DNA from: Hypoxylon rubiginosum | Lineage: Eukaryota; Ascomycota; Sordariomycetes; Xylariales; Hypoxylaceae | NCBI GenBank assembly: GCA_902806565.1 | Contig: CADCXA010000058.1 | Coordinates: 1 to 64,000, forward strand | Reading direction: 5' to 3' | Length of the DNA stretch: 64,000 nt | Shown here: positions 11,431 to 20,569 of the stretch, in pieces | Position numbering within the stretch: the stretch's first letter is position 1 | How the letters are laid out: each line of letters opens with the position of its first letter | Made by a program: the position numbers and the translations under genes | The notes under the pieces: model-generated | What the model saw: the letters and a program-made list of their open reading frames with translations, nothing else | The model's database searches: none | Told to the model about the DNA's origin: nothing

Positions 11431-11956
11431 TTAGCTTTTCGACTGTGTTGATTGTCGGTTGTCGGCCTTTTTAGATCGAACTAATAAGTCATGTCAAGCT
11501 GGTGATATTCAGGTCCATCAGTCTTGCTTATGACGTTGATCTCCATGCGCTGGCGGATTCTGGATGAGCCATCACATTTCCTCTCGCGGGCAGCGTGGAC
11601 TGTCTCCCTTAAATACAATCAATGACCGCCGCCATCTAGCATCCACGGCGGCAAGATCCTCCCGATGGCGCTGTCCCAGGCGTTGTGGCTGGCGCTGTAA
11701 ATTCAACGGCTATCCTATCTCTTCGAGAAGGGCAGTGCGTGGATCCATGATGGGCGATTACCACATCTTGACACTTGTGGTGTAGGGTGTAGAATGGCTG
11801 ATTGGGAACCATACTGAAGATCTGAGATATCCGGCATCCCAATTGCATCCAAATCGTAAAAACTAAGCTCTTGACGATATCTCAGGTCCGAGGTAACCAG
11901 ATCATACCCATGATTGGATGTAAGGTTTCGCGCGCTACACAGGGGCAAAAAGGAGG

Positions 11957-12033
11957 TTACCCACTGCTGGATTCGAACCAGCTGGCCTCGATGGAGGAAC
12001 CTTCCAGGTGCCTAACCATTGCACCAAGTGGAA
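11957..12033 (-). repeat. tRNA-like element, copy 5
   Basis: Minus strand: TTCCACTTGGTGCAATGGTT, then AGCTGGTTCGAATCCAGC and AGTGGGTAACC. The 3' flank (CGCGCTACACAGGGGCAAAA on the plus strand) matches copies 2 and 3, while the 5' flank matches copy 4. Confidence 0.55.
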
Positions 12034-13861
12034 CTTAGCTTTGGGACCGTATTGTCGCTTGCTGACCATCTTGTAGATTAGACTAATAAGGCTAGAGGTC
12101 AAGGAGAGCCTCATGTCCTTTGAGGTTTCGTGATACCTCAGCATACCTCAGCATAACCGGGTGGCTCTGTATCTATGTTAGAGAGATATGGCTATGGATC
12201 TTACCAGGGACAGGGAGGATGGCGAGTCCCATGTTCATAACATCCTCGCCTATGACTTCTCCATCTGGCGGGTTCTGGAATGGCACGGCCAAGACGTCAA
12301 TCATTTGTTCTGTATCACGTTTCTCGTGTCACCCCGCGTGGACCACCTTCGTCTCCTTAAACACGTTTAACGGCGGCAAGATCCTGCCTGATGGTATCCT
12401 GAGCGCCGTGGCGGGCGCTTCTCGCTTAAGAGTCTCTCGTCGTGCTCCTTGTGGGCCTGGAGGCTCGGAGCCGGCATGTCAGCCGCAGCATGGCTTCAAT
12501 CCCACGACGATCTTTGGGCAGGTAATCTCCGGGAACACCCGATTCGACATCGACTCTCCACATTTCTATAGGTTTGGCCAGTAAAAATGGCCTTTAGGTT
12601 TCACGGCGTCAACTCCGGAGCAAAATATCAGTGGTCCAGGCCACGTTCACTTTAATCTTAGCCTTAATACGCAGTAAGGAGACGTGACGATAAATATGTC
12701 TACGTATACAATATCTATGGCACAGCGACGTGCAGCCATCGCGCATAGGACGTCTAGAGTACCTCCTAGCAGAGACAGAGTCCTGGCAGAGACAGAGCCA
12801 GTAGCTGGTAGCGCCAGTCATAGCTAGCCGATCTGCCTCTTCAGGAAAACTTCGAGCCCGTCTATTTTAACGTCTCAGAAATCACCCTCCCGACGCCCTG
12901 CGAGCCCTGAAGCGAAGTGAGAAAACCTGAGTGGTCGGATGGTTAAGTAACCCACGGCGCGATTCAAACGAACTTGTGTATCTCAGCTCAGGAGACGGGG
13001 TAAGATTCCCTCGCGGGCCTGTTTGTGCTAATCCCCGTATGGCCTTTCTAGGTTTCCCCAAGACCGGTGCCAAGTACTGCGTCACATGGCTCTTCGTGTG
13101 CATCTTGCCACGCGTAAATAAGAGGTGCGCGACCAGGAACATACACTCGCTCGCCCGCGTCTCCCAAGCCAGAAGCGCCAAGCAAGCGACGCTGATCACT
13201 GTAGCTCCTCATAGAGACCTCAAGGCAGCTATGGTTGACTGTACCGGTATCAGGCTAGGGCAAGCGAGAGTGGTTGTGTGCCAGGCATCCTCTGCGGAGT
13301 TGAATTTCGATCGTTGGGGGTCAGGCGGCTGCAGAGTCTCCCGAGTCAAGCACGATCCGTCAAGACAGGCTGGTCGCAGGATATGCGGTTGTAGATGGTC
13401 CGGCTTGATGCGTGGCAGCGTGGCAGCTGATGCGTGGACCACATCAATACGATTGAGACGCATCACATCTTTCTAGAACATCTAGAACATCTAGGGCTCA
13501 AGACTGCCAAGGCACCAGCCGCCCGCTCTTAAAAAGGCACAAAGTCGCCTCCTATCGTCCTTAGCCTTGTACGTTTTTGATGGCGGCATCGTGAGCGCAA
13601 ATATTCGGTTGAGGTCTTGGTCAGCTGGCCCCCTGGCTGCCCTGGGAAAGGCGATAATCACTGGCTATGCTACGTGGATCGTCTACGACTTGGCACACAA
13701 TTTCACATAGGACGGTTGCATAGGGTACGGGAAATCATACGAATTTGCTATGTCTACCTACCTACCTAGGTAGGCACCTAGCTATAACAGTCGCCATCGG
13801 TCGAAACCAGATAGAGCCTCAGACTCTAGAGCCTCAGCTCCAACCCCAGCTCCAACCCCAG

Positions 13862-14161
13862 CTAGTCATCCATCATATTCATGCCCCAATCTTTCAATGC
13901 TTGGTTTATTCCGGCTGCGTCGGTGTTGCGGAAGGGTCCGCCACTCGCAAGGTCGTCAGCCAATGTGCTCCACGGCAAGATAGGCTGGGCGGGGTTCGAA
14001 TAGGTGTTGGGGTTATGGCTGGGCCCTGTAACTCTCTCCGAGTCTGTAGAATCGCTTTCGCATCGTACCAAGTCTTCAGAGCCAGGTAGAGGGCAAGGAG
14101 GGAGTATTTCTCGCTCTTGGTTGTCATCGACTCTCGGGTTCGGGCCTTCGAGACGGGCCAC
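13862..14161 (-). pseudogene. Relic of the C-terminus of the 701-aa acidic/Pro-rich gene
   Basis: A 99-codon minus-strand frame with no ATG at its head contains LPPCPLPGSEDL. The same peptide occurs near the C-terminus of the intact gene at 28741-30846, followed in both by a diverged Ser/Thr/Asn/Pro stretch and a closing helical segment of similar length (SDSTDSERV...NPNTYSNPAQP against TTLSRTGEP...NSTTNPLF). At the DNA level about 30 of 36 bases match around the shared peptide. Only the last tenth of the parent gene is present, so I read it as a degenerate fragment. A second open frame over the same bases makes the assignment less than certain. Confidence 0.5.
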
Positions 14162-14905
14162 GTCTACATCCTCTTATCTAATTCAGCAAAGGACACTCCA
14201 GCATTAGAGATTGTGGCCCCAGTCTCCGGACACAGCACCCAGGTCAACCCGATAGCATCACCGAGCGTCCTCCAATTAGCCCAAGCGGAGCAAACAGACC
14301 TCGACCACACAAGAGCTCCTTCAATTCCAAACCCGGTAACTGACATGAACCTCACGTCCATATCACAGCCTGCTGGAATGCAGGCCAGTACAAACACAGT
14401 ACAGTCTATGCCAAGCCCTTCACAACCTGTTGCAACACAAACCAATTCCAGCGCAGGCGGCACAGGACAGCAGGCCAGTGCCAACACAGAGGTACATGAC
14501 ACATGACACCAGGTGCGAGCAGATTAAGGGGCCACTTACCCACCAAGGCTACAGACTGCGGAGCGTGGAATTACCAGGCGGTTTACGAGCAGAGAAGCCT
14601 ATAGATCTGTAGGCAAACTCCTCGTAACTCCTGAGGCATATCAGGCTAATCCAGGTGCCACTACGTATAGGCTTGGGATGCCATACAGAGCTTAGGATGT
14701 CATACGGAGAAACCTAAGCCCCTCTGCATATCGTATGGTCACTGTTCGTAGATGCTTCCTGTCTACGATTCATCGGTGGCTAGGAATCACATATGCACGG
14801 GATTAGATTGATACTAACGTAACAGGTAACAAAAGGACAAGCATATCTAGCTACCTCCTAGGTACTCATACTCACATACTCATACTCATACTCATACTCA
14901 CGTAC
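14162..14905. other. Intergenic, Ser/Thr/Gln-rich frame and ACTCAT repeat
   Basis: A plus-strand frame at 14117-14506 would encode a Ser/Thr/Gln-rich peptide, but its codons mirror an equally open minus frame and it has no recognisable domain, so I do not call it a gene. 14863-14909 is an ACTCAT-type microsatellite just downstream of the next gene's stop. Confidence 0.4.
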
Positions 14906-17203
14906 TCATGCGCCCATTCGGCATACTAGCCTACTGCTAAGAGGCGCGTGGCGGTCCGTTCGTATCTGCAAGCACTTATCGTGCAATGGACAAGACCCAT
15001 CTTCGCGGATCCAAGCCGGCTCAAAGCTTACGCCGTGCTCTGATACCTGCTGGAAACAATACCAGCCCTGTTCCGAGCTACTCAGAATCAGGGCGAGGTT
15101 TTCCCTCGAGCGAGGGGTCATCGACCCGGCGCAGATCGCAACGGCCGCCTCTGAACGGGTCAGCGACGAGCCGGGTTCGATGGTAGGTTGGTGGTGTAAT
15201 AGAAAGCCCGTCACCTCGAAAACCGTACCAACCCATTCGTGCCTCTCCGTCTCTGCTTCCGTCTCCGTCTCCGTCTCCGTCTCTTCTCCACCACCCTCGT
15301 CCTCGTCCTCCTCGTCTGAGTCGAGGCGCCGTCGCTTCTGAGGCGGACGTAGTAGGACAGAGGCATATTTCTTCTCCTTCTTGAGAGCTTCGGCTTCTTC
15401 CGTAAGCTTCTGGTTGGATTCGGCCAGATTTCGAGACGTGTCGGCGGTATTTATAGCCTCTTGGGTCATACGGCTGATCTTGTCCTCCTTTTCGCCGATC
15501 GTTCCCTTCAGCTGCTCCACCTCTCCCTTGAGAATCCCGACCTCTTCGGTGAGACTGCTCATCCCACTTTCGAGGCCCTGGATCTTTGTCTGCAAAGTAT
15601 TGAGCGACTCTTGGGCCTGGGCGAGTTCTCCTATCTTCTCCCTTAGCTTCGCGCCTAGGTTCTCGCGCTCGTCATTCGCCCCTTGCCGTACCCCGCGCAG
15701 CTCCGCCTCGTTGACAGTGAGGTCGTGTCGAAGCTGTTCGATAGTGGTGTCGCTAGCTTGGGCCTTGCCGTTGCTAGTGTCAAATTCCAGCCGGAGCCGT
15801 TCGATCTCGGCTTTGTAGTTATTGACGGTTCCCTTGTTAGCGACGAGTTCTTCTCGAAGTCGTTCAATCTCGGCATTGCGATCATTAACGGTGCCGTTGC
15901 TAATGTCGAGTTCCCGCCGTAGCCGTTCTATCTTGGCGTTGTATTCGTTAACAGTCCCTTTGCTAACAACAAGTTCCTCCCGAAGCCGTTCGACCTCGGA
16001 ATTAACGGTGTAGTTGCTAGTTTCGAGTTCCAGCCGTAGCCGTTCGATCTCGGCTTTGTGGTCATTGAAAGTTCCCTTGTTAGCGACGAGTTCCCCCCGA
16101 AGCCGTCCAATCTCGGCGTCGTGGTCATTAACGGCGCCGTTGCTAGTGTCGAGCTCCTCCCGAAGCCGTTCGATCTCGGCCTTGTGGTCATTAACGGTGT
16201 CGTTACTAGTTTCGAGTTCCCGCCGTAGCCGTTCGATCTCAGCGTCGTGCTCATTGACGGTCCCCTTGCTAACGACGAGTTCCTCTCGAAGCCGTTCCAT
16301 CTCGGCATTATAATCGTTAACAGTCCCTTTGCTAACAACAAGTTCCCCCCCAAGCCGTTCGATCTCGGCATCACGGTCAGTAAGGGTTCCCTCTCTTTCT
16401 TGCAGAGTCTCCCTTGCGGATGCCAAGTCTTCAAGCAAAGAGGCGGATTCTGCTCCGAGGACTTGGGCATTGCGAGTTTGTTCGTTAACCCTAGTTGTCA
16501 AGTTAGCAACGGTATCATTCCGATCGGCCAGCTCTGCTTGCAAGTCGTCGATGGTGCATTGCAACTGGGTAACTTCTACGCCCTTCTCCTCCGCCAATTG
16601 CGTATTGGAGGCTTGCAGGTCGGTTGCTTGAGCACGAGCCTCGTCAAGCTGGCCCAGCAGTTCGGCAGCCTCGGAAGTTCTCTCCAGAACGTCGCTCTGG
16701 GTACCCCTTATACCTGCTAGGGTCCCTTCCATTTCTCCCAACCTGGTTGCCAATTCGGAATTGGTATTGTCGGCATAGATCCGCATCTGGCTGACCTGCT
16801 CGATCAACCAGGTGCGGTCCTGCTTATGGATATCGTCCATATCCATACCCCGTAGATGCAGGGACTGTAGCTTGACCCCGAGTTCCCTGAGTTCACCCAG
16901 CGCGCTGTGCTGGGCTTTCTCTTGGGACTTGAGATCGTTACACCTACGATTCAGTTCCTTCTCTGCACCCTTGGCAAGATTATACTTGTCGCGCACGCCC
17001 TGCAGCGTTCTCTCTAGGTTTTTCTTGAGAGATTCGACAGAGCGGACGATCTGTAGGAAGTAGTCTAGTATCTCTTGCCTATTCTGTCGTGCGACATCTG
17101 CGTCGTCGGCCATCTCCTGAATCATCCGCATGCTCGGTATAAGCGTAGCGGTCACCTCCTCCAACTCGACAAGGGAGGGCATGATGGAAGTAGGGGAAGA
17201 CAT
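14906..17203 (-). CDS. Long coiled-coil protein with ten 21-residue repeats (765 aa)
   Basis: I recognise no named family. The protein is one uninterrupted exon. I start at the ATG at 17203 (GCC ATG TCT); the frame stays open 12 codons further but without an ATG. Residues 1 to about 75 form a head (LIPSMRMIQEMADDADVARQ...ILDYF) shared with the short gene at 40331-40721. Then comes heptad-rich coiled coil to about residue 630. Within it are ten copies of a 21-residue unit of three heptads, consensus AEIERLRxELxxSxGTVNDx, spanning roughly 16380-15770 in DNA. One copy is three residues short. A basic KKRRRL patch precedes an acidic/Thr-Glu run, and a C-terminal domain of about 110 residues containing five Cys and Trp-rich strands follows. 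It probably forms a rod or scaffold; location in the cell cannot be told. It is the outermost gene of the orphan block. Confidence 0.8.
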   Translation of the reverse strand: MSSPTSIMPSLVELEEVTATLIPSMRMIQEMADDADVARQNRQEILDYFLQIVRSVESLKKNLERTLQGVRDKYNLAKGAEKELNRRCNDLKSQEKAQHSALGELRELGVKLQSLHLRGMDMDDIHKQDRTWLIEQVSQMRIYADNTNSELATRLGEMEGTLAGIRGTQSDVLERTSEAAELLGQLDEARAQATDLQASNTQLAEEKGVEVTQLQCTIDDLQAELADRNDTVANLTTRVNEQTRNAQVLGAESASLLEDLASARETLQEREGTLTDRDAEIERLGGELVVSKGTVNDYNAEMERLREELVVSKGTVNEHDAEIERLRRELETSNDTVNDHKAEIERLREELDTSNGAVNDHDAEIGRLRGELVANKGTFNDHKAEIERLRLELETSNYTVNSEVERLREELVVSKGTVNEYNAKIERLRRELDISNGTVNDRNAEIERLREELVANKGTVNNYKAEIERLRLEFDTSNGKAQASDTTIEQLRHDLTVNEAELRGVRQGANDERENLGAKLREKIGELAQAQESLNTLQTKIQGLESGMSSLTEEVGILKGEVEQLKGTIGEKEDKISRMTQEAINTADTSRNLAESNQKLTEEAEALKKEKKYASVLLRPPQKRRRLDSDEEDEDEGGGEETETETETEAETERHEWVGTVFEVTGFLLHHQPTIEPGSSLTRSEAAVAICAGSMTPRSRENLALILSSSEQGWYCFQQVSEHGVSFEPAWIREDGSCPLHDKCLQIRTDRHAPLSSRLVCRMGA
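15770..16400 (-). repeat. In-frame 63-bp coding minisatellite
   Basis: About ten tandem 63-bp units encode the 21-residue coiled-coil repeat of the 765-aa protein. Units alternate between a VVSKGTVN/VANKGT type and an ETSN/DTSN type, so the higher-order period is 42 residues (126 bp). Because 63 is a multiple of three, the other frames also stay open here, which produces long but meaningless plus-strand frames. Confidence 0.85.
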
Positions 17204-17918
17204 GGCTCGATTGTATTGCTTCGGCTTCTGTCGCTTCAATTTATACGCTTATAGAGACAGAGACACACAGAAACAGAAAGCCTTTGCATGGAAAGTAGAG
17301 AGGATGGAAACAAGATTCTAGCTACGTTGTCTATATAAGTTCAACTACCGAGACTACTTTAGAGTTAGAATTGGTAAGCTATTTCGCATAGCCCCTGTCT
17401 ATGTACCTGAGCTATAGGCTACTTAGGCCTAATAGACATGCTACCAAGGGGGTAAGGTTTGCCTATGAACTTTACGGTGACACCTATTACCATACCTACC
17501 TATAGGTAGTCAGACCGGATTGCCTAGGTACCTAGCTTTGAGCTTTAGGGTGTATGAGCTTTGGGGTGTACAAGTTACAGGAGTCTTGGACTCGGCCATT
17601 TGAATTCAAGCCATATGACCAACCTTTATAGGATCCGGTATAGGATCACTCTACAGGCTTCATACGTAACATTCACGATGGATGGATCAGATGTCAGATG
17701 GTGGTAAGATCAAGCCTCGCGCTGCATTGCACTGATTACGCTGTATTGCATTTGCTGTCTTGTTAGAGGGAATATTATAATACTCGCCTAGGTATAATCA
17801 GATACAAAGTGCTACTCTAGCCTTGTTCGCTGTCTGTTCCCGTACCAAACACAACCCTGGCTGTGTTGAAGGCTGGAAAAAGACCAGAATCATTGCGGAT
17901 CCCCTACCCCTATCCCGC
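17204..17918. other. Intergenic, no gene seen
   Basis: AT-richer DNA between two minus-strand genes, with scattered CCTACCTATAGGTAG and CCTAGGTACCTAG palindromes near 17490-17530. It must contain the promoter of the 765-aa gene; I cannot place a TATA box or operator with confidence. Confidence 0.4.
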
Positions 17919-19298
17919 TTAATCGTCGTCTTCCGATTCCGATTCCGATTCCGATTCGAATTTGGATTCGGAAAGATCGCCAAACATGGCTCCTGATGTC
18001 TGTTGGAGAATAGCATCCAACTGGTCTACCTGCTGTTGGACCTCTTCGATTCGCTTCTCGGCTTCCTTCTCTGCTTTAGGGAACTCGGTCTGGATCGATC
18101 CGATCTCGAGTTCCAGCTGATTCGTCTGATCGATCAAGTCTTTTAGTTCCGTCGCGGACATGTACTGAGCCTCGATCTTCTCGATCGCCCCACGAATCAT
18201 GTCCGTGCCTTTTCGAGAATCTATAGACTGCCGGAGGTTTTCTCCGAACCAAGGACGTCTCGCCCATACGTGGATCTTGGTGTTCCTGTACACTTCTAGA
18301 TTGGTATCACCCCTCGTCGCGACGGCGCCGGGTTTGGCCACGTTGAGCCCGTCTATGGTGATTAGCGACTGTGCCAACACGGTCACCAACGCCTCGGCGT
18401 GTTTGATCTGGGACTGCTCCCAGACCATTATCATGGGGACGCGGTGTACCAGGGGCCTCAGTCCCAGGCGGCGGATGCACGACTGGAGAAGTCGTAGCAT
18501 GCGCGTCGTCAATTTGAGGTCGCTGACGTCTGGATCGTGACCGACCAGACGCCTAGACACTCTGCGGGCGCAGCCGGCGTACCCCGGGCTCGAGGTCTGG
18601 TAGGTGTTCTCGTCGTAGCCTCCGGCGATGCGTCTACCGAGCATCTCCTTCATATCTTTGATGCTGACCTGGCCCTTTACGCTGCTGGCACAGTTGGGCT
18701 TTTTCAATTCGTCACCTGGAGCCCACCTCTTCTCATCGGGCTCCGTCTCGTTATCGATGAGAAGGGCCTCCTCTACGGCTTCTCGAATTCCGGATGGTAT
18801 CTGGCTTTGGTCAAAGTTCTCTTCGAGTCCGTTGACTACCCAGGCGTCGCATCCGGCCCTGTAGCTGTCGAGGTAACCCATGACCTCTTCGATCTCCTTC
18901 CCGTTGAGGAACGCGCCTTGCCGGCCCTCGATTGATATCGCTACCACGTAGGTACCGGGGCCGTTCGGTTCGTATATGTTACCCCAGTTGGGCGAATCTA
19001 GGTCGTGGAGGTCGTAGCCGATGTGGCCGAGCACTAGGGACCGCAACGTCTTCCTGTGTAGGGTATGGAAGAGGATTCGAAGTTGTGCATGATTCTCCGA
19101 CCCCGTATCTTCAAAGTCCTCGACAATATTGTCGCATACGATCTTCTGGCGGCGAAGCTCCTTGGCCATGTCCATCACGAGAGGGAACAGGCTGTCGAGA
19201 GATTCGCCATTGTCGATTCCTTCGGCGATTCCTTTCGCGAGCCTTCCGAGCGTCGGCATCGTAGCGGAAGCGCGAGGTAGGATCGATTCCGAATCCAT
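17919..19298 (-). CDS. Orphan 459-aa protein with coiled coil and acidic tail
   Basis: Not recognised. Single exon with a clear ATG at 19298 that lies inside one arm of a 14-bp inverted repeat. The N-terminal half is a mixed alpha/beta globular region. Residues about 120-135 (YVVAISIEGRQGAFLNG) look like a beta hairpin and about 265-320 (RMLRLLQSCIRRLG...MIMVWEQS...LVTVLAQSLITIDG) are hydrophobic helices and strands. Residues about 385-440 form a coiled coil, and the protein ends in FESESESESEDDD, an acidic tail that could bind basic proteins or nucleic-acid-bound complexes. A second locus at 31094-31213 keeps only the first 39 codons with the start codon mutated. That shows this start is the evolutionarily used one and that the gene was once duplicated. 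Confidence 0.8.
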   Translation of the reverse strand: MDSESILPRASATMPTLGRLAKGIAEGIDNGESLDSLFPLVMDMAKELRRQKIVCDNIVEDFEDTGSENHAQLRILFHTLHRKTLRSLVLGHIGYDLHDLDSPNWGNIYEPNGPGTYVVAISIEGRQGAFLNGKEIEEVMGYLDSYRAGCDAWVVNGLEENFDQSQIPSGIREAVEEALLIDNETEPDEKRWAPGDELKKPNCASSVKGQVSIKDMKEMLGRRIAGGYDENTYQTSSPGYAGCARRVSRRLVGHDPDVSDLKLTTRMLRLLQSCIRRLGLRPLVHRVPMIMVWEQSQIKHAEALVTVLAQSLITIDGLNVAKPGAVATRGDTNLEVYRNTKIHVWARRPWFGENLRQSIDSRKGTDMIRGAIEKIEAQYMSATELKDLIDQTNQLELEIGSIQTEFPKAEKEAEKRIEEVQQQVDQLDAILQQTSGAMFGDLSESKFESESESESEDDD

Positions 19299-19408
19299 GA
19301 TGCTTCAATTTGATAATTCGATGATTCGATAATTCGATAATTCGATGATTCGATAATTAGAAAATTCGATAGAGTAACAATAGGTAAACGTAAGAATTGA
19401 AGCATCAT
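19297..19408. promoter_or_regulatory. 14-bp inverted repeat over the start codon of the 459-aa gene
   Basis: ATGATGCTTCAATT at 19297-19310 is repeated perfectly inverted as AATTGAAGCATCAT at 19395-19408, with an 84-bp AT-rich spacer made of GATAATTC-type repeats. The left arm includes the start codon of the minus-strand gene. The outer flank of the right arm (GTGTTGGGTAGAGTTTTGC, then AGAACAGAAAGG) is conserved beside the relic copy near 31.3 kb. It could fold into a 5'-leader hairpin or be a paired binding site. Confidence 0.55.
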
Positions 19409-20569
19409 GTGTTGGGTAGAGTTTTGCAAAAGAACAGAAAGGATCGCGTCGCGCATTTTAGGCCGCAGTCTGTGGATGCGACTGCCGATGGGTGCTGGGT
19501 TTTATGGTACCTTCCAAGTACAATGCCTAATGCCTAAAACGTGCTACGATACTTTACAGCTAAGGCTCTCTATAGCTAAGGCTCTCTATAGCTAGGGTAT
19601 AGCAGTCAAAATCAACTATCAGGGCTATTTAACTGAGCCATATTTGACTACCAGTATCAAGTACCTATAATTCGGTTTCCGACTAGATACAGGATACAGG
19701 ATACAGGGCAAAGCCTTGCTGTTCCAGTACATCGAAATTCAAGATGCTTATCCGCGAATTCGATTGAATTACACAAGCCTTAATTGAAGGCCGAATTCGA
19801 ACTAAAGGGTTTCCAACCTGGGGCGTTGAATCAGCTGGGTCGTGCGCGGATGAGAATGAGGCTCTATGGGCATATTACTCTAAACACGAATGTTAATTGG
19901 GTGCATGGGATTCTTAGATGCAGGTAATATCGCCTATATTGTCTATATAGGGGAGCTCGAGAGTGCTAGGTTGGATCCCGAGGCTATCCTGTTGGGTTGG
20001 GAGTTGAGAAAGGGCCTCTTTATATCAATGCATCCAAGTTAGGAGCCTCTTTTCAAAGTGTTTACCTTTCCAATGTGACTCGGGTTGATAGGCTGATTCG
20101 ACAAGCCAGCGCTGTTTGTAACAATGAAGCCAAGTTATTGGTGGTAGGCTAGACGACGTACGCAAGTGGCTACTTTGAACCGGAACCCGAATCACGGCAG
20201 TGAATGGGTACGGGTAATATCAACAGCTTGAAGCCTTTCCAGACTATCCTACTCGGGGTCTCAGAAGATGAGTGCAGTTCTACGATCTACGAGACTGTAC
20301 AAGGCTACAGGTCTACAAGACTACGGGTTTGCCAGACTATAGGTCTAGATTTCGGTAGGTCTACAGGGCACAAGACTCAAAGGTGAAAATCAAACAAATT
20401 CAATGCACTAGAATCTAGTTCTATTTCATACCCTCCAGATCGAAGACGCGAGAAAGCAACGGAACCCTAGCAGACAGACAACCCCAGACAACCCAGACAA
20501 CCCAGACAACCCAGACAACCCAGACAACCCAGACAACCCAGACAACCCAGACCAGACAACCCGGACCCC
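19409..20569. other. Intergenic, no gene seen; CAGACAACC minisatellite
   Basis: About 1.1 kb without a credible gene. 20471-20566 is a tandem array of a 10-bp unit CAGACAACCC (roughly nine copies) ending next to the stop codon of the following minus-strand gene. A 62-codon frame beginning at the ATG beside the right arm of the inverted repeat (19407) is not conserved at the duplicate locus, where the third codon is a stop. Confidence 0.5.

Larger units (their letters stand above)
10826..13861. other. Inner subtelomere, no intact gene
   Basis: Holds tRNA-like copies 4 and 5 inside a diverged tandem duplication: about 11.35-11.70 kb against 11.95-12.45 kb, sharing ACTTAGCTTT, ACTAATAAG, CGCGTGGAC or GCGTGGAC, TCCTTAA or TCCCTTAA, and CGGCGGCAAGATCCT. 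A 181-codon frame over 12931-13476 shows no domain and is opposed by frames on the other strand, so I leave it out. 13748-13785 is a CTAC/CTAGGT microsatellite. Confidence 0.5.

Noticed and set aside
12931..13476. 181-codon plus-strand frame, and a weak tRNA-like look at about 12.93-13.02 kb
   Set aside because: No domain, opposed by frames on the other strand, and no complete tRNA cloverleaf can be drawn.
14117..14506. 129-codon Ser/Thr/Gln-rich plus-strand frame
   Set aside because: Low complexity, mirrored by an open minus frame, and partly over the relic of the 701-aa family.
15381..16720. Several long plus-strand Ser/Arg/Leu-rich frames
   Set aside because: They are shadows of the in-frame 63-bp repeat of the minus-strand coiled-coil gene.
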